From Lactiplantibacillus brownii (GTDB lineage: Bacteria > Bacillota > Bacilli > Lactobacillales > Lactobacillaceae): DNA of 64,000 nt. A program made the position numbers and the translations under genes. Below are positions 56,954 to 64,000 of the stretch, piece by piece (positions within the stretch are counted from its first letter, which is position 1; every line of letters starts with the position of its first letter). Below the pieces are notes generated by a model, which was given only the letters and a program-made list of their open reading frames with translations, searched no databases and was not told where the DNA came from. The stretch is taken from the NCBI RefSeq assembly GCF_031085375.1, contig NZ_JAVCWF010000001.1, positions 744,001 to 808,000 of the forward strand, in the 5' to 3' direction.

Positions 56954-57906
56954 GCGTGTTTAATGATGCCACGGTCGAGGTAACTTTGAACGGCAATCTC
57001 TGCGACCTCAATGGGTGAATATTGTGGCTGATAATCGAGTAACTTTTGCGCATTAGCGATACTGTACTGACCACTGCGCGCAATATGATAGTAAGTTTTG
57101 TCGACATCGGCTGGATTGTTGATCATTTTAGTCCAAGCATCCCAAGGCATAAAGTTGATTTGCGGCGTCCTATCGAAGAAACGATACATGGCTTGGGCAT
57201 AACCGTAAAGCGTTAGCGAGCTAGTACCAACCGCATGGAAACTTTCGCCAAGCGCTTGATTACGATGGGTGACTGCTTTAAAGAAGACTTGCGCAACATC
57301 ACTGGCATGGACGAGATGCAACGTTTCCATGCCCAAGTTGGGTAAAGTGATTGCCTGACCGTCGGCGATTTGCTGGAAAACGGTTGGATTAGCATTAGCC
57401 AAGGGACTCATAATGGTCCAACCCGGACCAGAAATCTGACCAGGCATGATGATGGTTGCGGGAAAACCCGTTTCACGATAAACCTGTTTTAACCACTTTT
57501 CACTGGCGTATTTCTGCTTGCCATATTCGTCTAACGGATGTTTGACGCCATTGGGGTCGGCTGGCAAACTTTCGGCGCGACCATGTGCCCAAACGGATGA
57601 GCAAAAGATATAATGACTTAACTTGGTGGCCTTTAACGCGGCGACCATTTTTTGCGTGTCCGCTAAAGTGAAACTGATCAAATCAATTACCACATCGGCA
57701 TTGAGCGCGGCCACGGCTGTATTAAAGTCGACATCTTTACTGCGATCTAAATACAGATGGTCAACGTGATTCCAAGCACGATCAGTCACGTACGGCTGGT
57801 GTTTGCCACGGGTTACTGAAGTGACGGCATAACCGGCTTTAACTAACATTGGGACTAAATAAGAGCCGATATGACCGGCACCTCCAAGAACAACTGCTTT
57901 CAACAT
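56950..57906 (-). CDS. NAD-dependent epimerase/dehydratase (extended SDR)
   Basis: A 318-residue Rossmann protein with AVVLGGAGHIGSYLVP at residues 4-19 (GxxGxxG) and a catalytic YGKQKYASEKWLK region near 130. It resembles atypical or extended SDRs acting on nucleotide sugars or similar compounds. ATG 57906 follows AAGGAGG; the longer in-frame form to 57936 is rejected. Confidence 0.87.
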   Translation of the reverse strand: MLKAVVLGGAGHIGSYLVPMLVKAGYAVTSVTRGKHQPYVTDRAWNHVDHLYLDRSKDVDFNTAVAALNADVVIDLISFTLADTQKMVAALKATKLSHYIFCSSVWAHGRAESLPADPNGVKHPLDEYGKQKYASEKWLKQVYRETGFPATIIMPGQISGPGWTIMSPLANANPTVFQQIADGQAITLPNLGMETLHLVHASDVAQVFFKAVTHRNQALGESFHAVGTSSLTLYGYAQAMYRFFDRTPQINFMPWDAWTKMINNPADVDKTYYHIARSGQYSIANAQKLLDYQPQYSPIEVAEIAVQSYLDRGIIKHA

Positions 57907-58083
57907 ATTAAAATTCCTCCTTGATGACATGACCATAGTTTAGCAAGTGGCGTGATCAATGAGAATGTGTTGAACTTAGGTTAGAAAGCCTTTCTCAAAT
58001 TAAGTGGTCAAACGGCAGATTTTTGTAAAAACGATTGCGCTATGTTGAGAGTGATAGTCCAAATGGGGAAGGTATTTGCTTAG

Positions 58084-58318
58084 CTTGCCGTTCCGGTTGG
58101 TCTGGACTGATGCTGGAACGTGGTGGCCACGTTTGTGAGCCAAAGGGCGGTCTCACAAGCCGGGCTTTTCCTAAGCTGGAAGTCCACCAGCAAAGGAAAA
58201 CTTCACCACTGAGCATCATCCAGTCCGCCCTGCACTAATCGGTAGCCTCAATATTAATCGAATTTTGAGGATATTAAGATTACCAGTACTTTGAGCACAA
58301 CCACTGTTCCACGGGGAC
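58084..58318 (+). repeat. Composite palindromic element, copy 5 (B short, A deleted)
   Basis: Short B module at 58084-58238 followed by a shortened spacer and only the last few bases of A (CCACGGGGAC near 58309-58318). It lies immediately before copy 6, so two units stand in tandem. Confidence 0.85.
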
Positions 58319-58356
58319 GGGCAAAATTAATGAGCTATTTATAAGTATCTGCTGAG

Positions 58357-58878
58357 CTTCCCGTTCCGGTTGGTCTGGACTGATGCTGGAACGTGGTGGC
58401 CACGTTTGTGAGCCAAAGGGCGGTCTCACAAGCCGGGCTTTCTCTAAGCTGGAGAACCACCAGCAGTCGAAACGTGTTCGGTCCAACTGCTTCCTCCGCT
58501 TGCTACACCGTTACAACCACTCGGAAAACCACCGAGTAATTGTGACGGTTAGGCAATGCTCAGGAGCAACCCGTTGGTCCTCACACTATTAAAAATTTCA
58601 CCACTGAGCATCATTCAGTCCGCCCTGCACTAAATAGTGCTCCTAACATTAATTGACCCTTTCGTTGATACTTGGTTTATCAATGTTCCTTTAGTTAAGT
58701 CGCTATTTAACGTCGGAGTTGACCAGCTCGTTTGCCGTGTCGAGACACTTAGCTGGGTGGTCTTCCCAGGTTAGTGTCTGGCCGACTTTTAAGACGTGGA
58801 CTTCGGCTTGAAAGCGCCCTGCAGACCGGTCTTTGGCTGCAGGTCTGCCTCACAGCAAACGAGCTGGTCAACGGAGGC
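58357..58878 (+). repeat. Composite palindromic element, copy 6 (B long + spacer + A)
   Basis: Long B at 58357-58633, spacer, and a complete A module at 58712-58878 whose ends GTTGACCAGCTCGTTTGC and GCAAACGAGCTGGTCAAC pair perfectly. The hairpin in the B insert is ACCGTTACAA/TTGTGACGGT, different in sequence but not in pairing from copy 4. Confidence 0.92.
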
Positions 58879-58884
58879 GGACAA

Positions 58885-59130
58885 TTAATGAGTTGCTTTC
58901 ATAGAATCGGTTTTAGAGGACTATTTCTAAGTAGACCAATTTTAAAATGGTCGATTATTTAGCACAGGTTGAGTTAGATAACATTTAGTACTGAAACGCT
59001 GTTTTGATGGTGGCTTTACTGACTTTTGAGTCCGTTCTTTAGGGGACACCACGTGCTAGTGTCTAACTGGAGTAGCAGGCTAAACAATCGGGCACGATGA
59101 AAAATGTAATATTACAAAACAAGAGAACCA
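58885..59130. other. Gene-free stretch before the birA control region
   Basis: No gene or structured element recognised; possible decayed sequence. Confidence 0.35.
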
Positions 59131-59138
59131 ATTGCGGT

Positions 59139-59170
59139 TTGTTAACCGATATGAAATAATGGGTTAACAA
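59139..59170 (+). promoter_or_regulatory. BirA operator
   Basis: TTGTTAACC (59139-59147), a 14-bp spacer and GGTTAACAA (59162-59170) form a perfect inverted repeat matching the Firmicute BirA operator layout. It lies 27 bp before birA and would overlap its promoter, so biotinyl-AMP-bound BirA should repress birA-bioY. Confidence 0.85.
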
Positions 59171-59196
59171 ATCTATGGAAGGGTTGATAGTCAGAC

Positions 59197-60183
59197 ATGG
59201 CAACACAGACCGAAGTTTTACGGCAATTGATTAAAATGGCACCAGATTATTGTTCTGGTGATGACTTAGCCCATGAATTTGGGATTAGTCGGACCGCGAT
59301 TTGGAAAACGATTCAGGGGCTTCAAAGTTCCGGGTATACGATTGAAAGTCGGCATGGGCGTGGTTATCGCTATGTCGCCAATAATCAACTCAGTGCACCA
59401 GTGATTCAAGCAGGCCTCCCAAGTGGGGTCGTGCCCCAATTAGTCGTATTGCCAACGGTGGATTCGACGAATGCCTATTTGAAACGGCTCGCCAGTCAAG
59501 CACCGTTACCACAACCGACCGTGGTCGTAGCGGATACACAAACGGCGGGGTATGGCCGTTCTGGTCGGTCCTTTTATTCACCGGAATCAACTGGGCTATA
59601 TTTGAGTATTGGGTTACCGATGCCAGCAAAAGAGTCTTTTGATCCGGGTTTGTTAACGACGAGTACGGCGGTTGCCGTCGCTAAGACGTTAACCAAATTA
59701 TTCGAAGTTCAAGTCGAACTGAAATGGGTCAACGATGTGTTGGTCAATCATCATAAAGTCGTGGGAATTTTGTCAGAGGCCGTTGCTGATCTTGAAGCCG
59801 GTCAGATTTCAACCATCGTTGTTGGCATTGGCATTAACCTCACAACCAATGATTTTCCAGGGGCAATTGCGACTAAAGCCGGTGCCGTAACGCAGCAAAC
59901 GACCGTGACACGGAATCAGGTGGTTAGCACCTTGCTTGCTGAATTTTTCAAGCGGTACCAAACTTATACGACCGGTGATTTCATGGCCGACTATCGCCGA
60001 CTATCCATGGTTATCAATCAACAAGTGGAATTAAAGCGTGGTTCTAAAAAGTTGACCGGAATTGTGAAAGACATTGATTCAACTGGGGCTTTGGTTGTAC
60101 AATTGCCGTCGGGTCAGATCCAACGACTGAGTTCTGGCGAAATCACTAAAGTCAATCTATTAACGGGGGCCTATCATGGTTAA
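59197..60183 (+). CDS. birA: Bifunctional biotin-protein ligase / biotin repressor
   Basis: A 328-residue class II BirA. N-terminal HTH (SGDDLAHEFGISRTAIWKTIQGLQSSGYTI, residues 18-47), the ligase core with TQTAGYGRSGRSFYSP near 120 and KWVNDV near 176, and a small C-terminal SH3-like domain. It attaches biotin to acetyl-CoA carboxylase and represses biotin transport genes. The bioY start overlaps its end by 8 bp. Confidence 0.96.
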   Translation: MATQTEVLRQLIKMAPDYCSGDDLAHEFGISRTAIWKTIQGLQSSGYTIESRHGRGYRYVANNQLSAPVIQAGLPSGVVPQLVVLPTVDSTNAYLKRLASQAPLPQPTVVVADTQTAGYGRSGRSFYSPESTGLYLSIGLPMPAKESFDPGLLTTSTAVAVAKTLTKLFEVQVELKWVNDVLVNHHKVVGILSEAVADLEAGQISTIVVGIGINLTTNDFPGAIATKAGAVTQQTTVTRNQVVSTLLAEFFKRYQTYTTGDFMADYRRLSMVINQQVELKRGSKKLTGIVKDIDSTGALVVQLPSGQIQRLSSGEITKVNLLTGAYHG

Positions 60184-60721
60184 GCACACGCAATTAAGTC
60201 GCCTGATCATTGCCGCAGAACTTGCGGTCGGGTTAGCAATCTGTTCTAAGATTACGATTCCACTCGGCTTGATCCCGTTAACGGGTCAGACTTTGGCAGT
60301 GGGGTTGATTGCCAGCATTGTGCCACCCTTGGTCGGAACTTGGGCAATCAGTATTTATCTGTTGTTAGGGGTAATCGGTTTGCCGGTCTTTGCGGGCAGT
60401 ACAGCTGGTTTGGCGGCGCTATTCGGGCCAACCGGTGGTTATCTCTGGGGGTTCTTCTTATATATTTGGATTGTCGGGCTCTTTTATAAATTGACCAAAC
60501 AAACTCTCGCTTTAATTATTGGTAATTTGGTGGGCGCTGGTAGCCAACTGCTTGCTGGTGCATACTGGTTAGTTCTCTCGGCAAAACTTTCATGGCCAGC
60601 TGCTTTAAGTAGTGGTGTGACACCATTTCTAGTGCCAGCAGTTATCAAGATAATTCTGGTCGTTGTTGTCGCAAAGGCAATCTTGCGTCGGCTACCAGAA
60701 CGGTTTCGTTTGAAAAATTAA
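60176..60721 (+). CDS. bioY: Biotin ECF transporter substrate-binding protein BioY
   Basis: A 181-residue S-component with about six helices and the BioY pattern ITIPLGLIPLTGQTLAVGLIAS, GLPVFAGSTAGLAALFGPTGGYLWGF and GNLVGAGSQLLAGAYWL. It captures biotin and works with the shared EcfA-EcfA'-EcfT energising module, encoded elsewhere. Overlap with birA indicates coupled expression under biotin control. Confidence 0.95.
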   Translation: MVKHTQLSRLIIAAELAVGLAICSKITIPLGLIPLTGQTLAVGLIASIVPPLVGTWAISIYLLLGVIGLPVFAGSTAGLAALFGPTGGYLWGFFLYIWIVGLFYKLTKQTLALIIGNLVGAGSQLLAGAYWLVLSAKLSWPAALSSGVTPFLVPAVIKIILVVVVAKAILRRLPERFRLKN

Positions 60722-60901
60722 GCAATTTAGACCTGATCAATAATAATTAGGATCAATAAATAAAGTAGTTAATAAAAATAATTAAATAAGGTTCGGAAAT
60801 ACTAGTCAAGCGGGTGCATTACATATTATAGTAATGGTATTAGCGCTACTAGTTTAAGAGTTAGTGGTTACTGACAGAAACAAATCAAGGGGTAATGGGA
60901 A

Positions 60902-62884
60902 ATGAACGAAAATTTGCAGGGCGTGAACATGAGCCGGACGATGCGGCGGATGAATCGGCAGAAGATGCATCCTAGACGTTATATTACCGGCTTTGATGGC
61001 ATCCGGACTTTGGCGGTTCTGGGCGTCATCATCTATCACTTAATGCCAGCGTCACTACAAGGCGGATACTTAGGAGTACCAATTTTCTTCGTCGTTTCTG
61101 GCTATTTAATTACGGATATTTTGCTGCAAGAATGGGAAAGCCATAGCGCCATCCATTTGTGGAATTTTTACGCACGACGTTTGCGGCGACTTTATCCGGC
61201 GTTAGTCGCGATGCTGCTGGCAACAACGGCGTATATTACGTTGTTCCAGCGGACGCTTCTGACAAATATTCGGGCGACAGTTATGACGAACTTGCTGTAC
61301 GTGTACAACTGGTTCGAGATTGGTCACGGTCAAAGTTATTTTGACCGTTTTAATGGGGAGTCACCTTTTACACATTTATGGTCGCTGTCGATTGAAGGTC
61401 AATATTACTTATTCTGGCCGTTGGTTATCATCTTTTTGTTGTTAGTCTTTAAGAAACGAACCCACATTTTCGTTATCATGATGGTAGCGGCATTGCTGTC
61501 AGCTTTGGCGATGGCGTTATTGTATGATCCAGCTAATACTAACCGGGTCTATTATGGGACGGATACGCGGATGTTCGCGATCTTGATTGGTTCGGGGCTC
61601 GCCTTTATCTGGCCATCACGTGAATTGCCACAAGATGTTAACGTTGGTAATCAGTGGGCACTAGATATTTTGGGTGGCGGTTCTTTAATCGCGTTGATCG
61701 TGATGTTCTTCCAGATGTCTGGTCAATCGGCCTTTACTTATCGTGGTGGGATGTTAATCTTCACAATCCTATCTGGGGTATTGGTTGCCACCGTGGCCCA
61801 TCCAGCTAGTCATATGAATCGCGTGTTAACGAATCCGGTCTTTACTTATATTGGGCAACGAAGCTATGGGATTTATTTGTACCAATTTCCAGTGATGATT
61901 TTTTATGAAACTAAAGTGCATAACATCGGCGATCATCCGTTGGTTAACAGTTTAATCGAAGTCGCGTTAATTATGTTAGTGACGGAACTCAGCTATCGCT
62001 TTATCGAAAATCCGCTGCGTCACTATGATTACGGTCAGTTGTTGACGGATATTCGTCACTTTGTTCGGACACCTCACTTCAATCGGGTCACGGGAACCAT
62101 GGCTAGTTTAGCCACTGTTCTCTTTGTAATCACGGCAGTCGGGTTTGTGCAACAGCCTAGCAAGGCGTCGAGCAAGCAAAAGTCTGCGATTCAGGATACG
62201 ATTACGAAGAATACCAAGACGGTTAAAAAGCAAAATACCGCAGCTTTGAAACGACAAAAAGCGGCCGAAAAAGCCGCTGCCGAGTCTAAGCAAGTTGCGA
62301 CGGATAAGTTGAAGACTAAGCAAGCTTATGATCGGTTGTCAGAGGCGCAAAAGAAAGTTGCTAATGATTACAAATTGACTCCACAAGTGGCTTTAGCCAT
62401 GAATAGCACACCGTTAACTGCGGTCGGAGACTCCGTTTTGTTAGATGTTTCTAGCGATTTACAACAAGTGATTCCTGGGACTACCGTTCAAGGTAAAGTT
62501 GGTCGGCAAGTTTCTGAAGTGCCGGGAATTATTAGTTCGTTAAAATCCCAAGGACAATTAGCACATAATGTGTTAGTTAATATTGGGACTAACGGTACGA
62601 TTACCGGGGCACAAGCGGACCAAGTGGTTAATGCGATTGGGAGCGACCACCAGATTTTTTGGGTCACGGCGCATGTCCCAACACAGAGTTGGCAAAATCA
62701 GGTCAACCGTCAGATTAATGCGACATCAAAGAAGTATTCAAATGTTCATGTTGTCGATTGGTATACGGAAGCGTTGAACCAGAGCTCGTGGTTTGCAAGT
62801 GATAATGTTCACCCGAACCCAACCGGTAACAAGAAGTTAACGGCGCTAATTGCTAATCAAATTGCGAAAGTTAATAACAACTAA
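60902..62884 (+). CDS. oatA: Peptidoglycan O-acetyltransferase (OatA type)
   Basis: A 660-residue two-part enzyme. Residues about 30-415 form the acyltransferase-3 membrane domain (about 10-11 helices; GFDGIRTLAVLGVIIYHLMP, YARRLRRLYPAL and THLWSLSIEGQYYLFWPL). A charged Lys/Ala linker follows (about 425-490), then an extracellular SGNH domain with GDSV near 507, the INIGTNG block and DNVHPNP near 640. Acetylation of MurNAc confers lysozyme resistance. L. plantarum has two such enzymes (OatA on MurNAc, OatB on GlcNAc); the location downstream of birA-bioY fits OatA, but specificity cannot be read from sequence alone. Confidence 0.92.
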   Translation: MNENLQGVNMSRTMRRMNRQKMHPRRYITGFDGIRTLAVLGVIIYHLMPASLQGGYLGVPIFFVVSGYLITDILLQEWESHSAIHLWNFYARRLRRLYPALVAMLLATTAYITLFQRTLLTNIRATVMTNLLYVYNWFEIGHGQSYFDRFNGESPFTHLWSLSIEGQYYLFWPLVIIFLLLVFKKRTHIFVIMMVAALLSALAMALLYDPANTNRVYYGTDTRMFAILIGSGLAFIWPSRELPQDVNVGNQWALDILGGGSLIALIVMFFQMSGQSAFTYRGGMLIFTILSGVLVATVAHPASHMNRVLTNPVFTYIGQRSYGIYLYQFPVMIFYETKVHNIGDHPLVNSLIEVALIMLVTELSYRFIENPLRHYDYGQLLTDIRHFVRTPHFNRVTGTMASLATVLFVITAVGFVQQPSKASSKQKSAIQDTITKNTKTVKKQNTAALKRQKAAEKAAAESKQVATDKLKTKQAYDRLSEAQKKVANDYKLTPQVALAMNSTPLTAVGDSVLLDVSSDLQQVIPGTTVQGKVGRQVSEVPGIISSLKSQGQLAHNVLVNIGTNGTITGAQADQVVNAIGSDHQIFWVTAHVPTQSWQNQVNRQINATSKKYSNVHVVDWYTEALNQSSWFASDNVHPNPTGNKKLTALIANQIAKVNNN

Positions 62885-62912
62885 AGCTCAGTGAAAAAGC
62901 AGGTTTCAAAAT

Positions 62913-62963
62913 ATCTGTTGTTGGTAATCAAGACGAATCTTGATTATTGACAACGGATTTTTT
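62913..62963 (+). terminator. Terminator after oatA
   Basis: A 20-bp imperfect stem (62913-62932 with 62939-62958; mostly G-T wobble differences) and a T6 run. Confidence 0.88.
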
Positions 62964-63002
62964 GTATTTAACTATTAATAGGATAACTTTAAATGAGAAC
63001 AG

Positions 63003-63165
63003 AAAGAGTGCGATAAAAGGTGGTTTGCTACCGAGCATAATCTATAAAATCGAATGATTATCATTTTCAAGCGCTTGATTTTTATGGCTAAGGTGCATCA
63101 AAACCATTTGTCACACGTTTTGACTATAAATATCAAATATGCTTGGTTTTATCCCAGACTTATCC
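63003..63165 (-). repeat. Type C palindromic element, copy 3 (degenerate)
   Basis: Reverse-orientation, more diverged copy: begins AGAGTGCGATAAAAGG, ends GGTTTTATCCCAGACTT, with a weakened central stem (AATCGAATGATT and AATCAAGCGCTTG regions). It lies between oatA and the AbiE-type pair. Confidence 0.75.
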
Positions 63166-63300
63166 ATGACAGATAAACGGCATATGTTTTGATGATTGCT
63201 ACAAGAATTTCCGAAATGTTATTCGCATAAGAAGCGAAATGACTTGCTTTTTTTACACCTAGTGCTATTATTTTAACAAAATATAGTTTCAGGTGATAAA

Positions 63301-63912
63301 ATGAAAAATGATACACTGTTAACTAAATTATTTAAATTAAATGTTATCTTTACAACTAAAGAAGCAGAAGCGGTAGGTATTTCTAAATATCATCTTAAAA
63401 GATTCGAACAGGACGGAGAAATTGGGCGTTTTGGTACAGGGCGTTCAGGTGTACAGTTATGGAACAATGAAAATTATTCCATAGATCCTTTTTTTGGAAT
63501 TCAATTACGTTATCCTAAAGCTGTTATTTCAGGACGAACAGCACTAAGTTGGTGGCATCTTATTGATCGGCAATTTAATTATTTAGATTTAACAGTGCCA
63601 AAAGGGTATCGGCTACCTAATCAATTTGGAGGATATATCGTTTCAATACATCATGTTGCGCTCGAATATTATAAAGTAGGATTGACAACCGTGAGAAATG
63701 AAGAAGACAGTGGTGATCTTGTTATATACGAACCGGAACGTGCGTTAATAGATGCATTTCGATTCAAGACAATTGCTGAATATGATAGAAATCAAGCTGT
63801 ACGAAACTATTTTCAAAGTGATTTTTGTGATCCACAAAAACTATTTCGTTATATTGAAAAATTTCCGGGACTGGCAGATTTGAAAAAAATCACGGAGGTA
63901 TTGAGCAATTAA
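63301..63912 (+). CDS. AbiEi-type antitoxin / transcriptional regulator
   Basis: A 203-residue protein with an N-terminal winged-helix region (VIFTTKEAEAVGISKYHLKRFEQDGEIGRFGTG) and a C-terminal domain containing SGRTALSWWHL and EPERALIDAFRF, the signature of AbiEi antitoxins of type IV toxin-antitoxin systems. It would repress its own operon and neutralise the nucleotidyltransferase encoded downstream. AT-rich compared with the housekeeping genes, as expected for an accessory defence module. The stop codon overlaps the start of the partner. Confidence 0.88.
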   Translation: MKNDTLLTKLFKLNVIFTTKEAEAVGISKYHLKRFEQDGEIGRFGTGRSGVQLWNNENYSIDPFFGIQLRYPKAVISGRTALSWWHLIDRQFNYLDLTVPKGYRLPNQFGGYIVSIHHVALEYYKVGLTTVRNEEDSGDLVIYEPERALIDAFRFKTIAEYDRNQAVRNYFQSDFCDPQKLFRYIEKFPGLADLKKITEVLSN

Positions 63913-64000
63913 AACAACTGATATTATCAGACAGATTAGGAATGCGGCTCGGACTAATCACACCGATTTACGTGAAATTCAAACAAGATTTGCAGCAGAA
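63908..64000 (+). CDS. AbiEii-type nucleotidyltransferase toxin, N-terminus (apparent ATT start)
   Basis: Reading from ATT 63908 gives IKTTDIIRQIRNAARTNHTD and onward, open to the window edge, which matches the start of AbiEii/AbiGii-type nucleotidyltransferases. The frame has a TGA at 63902-63904 and no ATG, GTG or TTG between that stop and the coherent protein, while GGAGG (63894-63898) is correctly placed 9 nt before the ATT. It overlaps the antitoxin stop codon. The catalytic domain lies outside the window. Confidence 0.7.
   Translation, partial: MKTTDIIRQIRNAARTNHTDLREIQTRFAAE

Noticed and set aside
58035..58592. Frames containing RSGWSGLMLERGG at 58035, 58383 and 45451
   Set aside because: Produced by the B module in three places; conservation is at DNA level and the opposite strand is equally open.
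58774..58962. Reading frames of about 62 residues beginning MSGRLLRRGLRLESALQT, also at 45963-46151
   Set aside because: They arise from the A module of the composite repeat; the shared sequence is explained by the repeat, the frames lack ribosome sites and they end differently in each copy.

Overview
The window looks like a chromosomal segment of a Lactiplantibacillus plantarum-group lactobacillus. The evidence is a run of familiar housekeeping blocks (ung-pta, cdaA-cdaR-glmM, glmS with its ribozyme, mntH, ppx-ppk-ppx, birA-bioY, an OatA-type O-acetyltransferase), a surface protein ending in the L. plantarum-style LPQTxE sorting motif, strong AGGAGG-type ribosome binding sites, and frequent TTG/GTG starts. 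Species assignment is inference; no database search was possible.

Layout. 1-9.2 kb: end of a membrane transporter, a LURP-one-like protein, a Cof-type HAD phosphatase, ung, pta, tsaE and a GNAT acetyltransferase, two nucleases, an oxidoreductase and murB. 9.2-16.2 kb: a Na+/H+ antiporter, a MarR regulator, a DUF1361 membrane protein and the cdaA-cdaR-glmM operon linking c-di-AMP synthesis to amino-sugar supply. 16.2-18.4 kb: an AT-rich cassette (MFS exporter plus a divergent 51-residue ORF) between glmM and glmS, with related sequences in inverted orientation at its two ends. 18.7-23 kb: glmS behind a glmS ribozyme, then a HAD protein and galM. 23-32.6 kb: a 1314-residue LPXTG adhesin, a possible small RNA, small conserved proteins, a nitroreductase, a TMEM175-family gene broken by an in-frame stop, glpK with a perfect cre site, and a DUF2812 protein. 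32.7-38.7 kb: tRNA-Asn, a cysteine-less Spx paralogue, a drug exporter, and the divergent mntR/mntH pair with a DtxR-type operator and a trailing universal stress protein. 38.8-44.4 kb: polyphosphate operon (exopolyphosphatase-HD, Ppk, exopolyphosphatase) and a LicD protein. 44.6-57.9 kb: MarR, an RpiR-HAD-GH1 beta-glucoside operon, a small membrane protein, a purine permease with PurBox-like sites, and several divergent regulator/enzyme pairs (Crp/oxidoreductase, HxlR/SDR, RpiR/peptidase). 59-64 kb: birA-bioY behind a BirA operator, oatA, and the start of an AbiE-type toxin-antitoxin pair.

The most unusual content is non-coding. Six copies of a large composite palindromic element (a B module of about 150 or 280 bp, a spacer of about 75 bp, and an A module of about 165 bp) sit in intergenic regions in both orientations. 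The two long B copies carry an extra hairpin insert whose base pairs differ between copies in a compensatory way, which suggests that the folded form is maintained. A second, unrelated element (C) occurs three times. Together these elements account for most of the long gene-free stretches.
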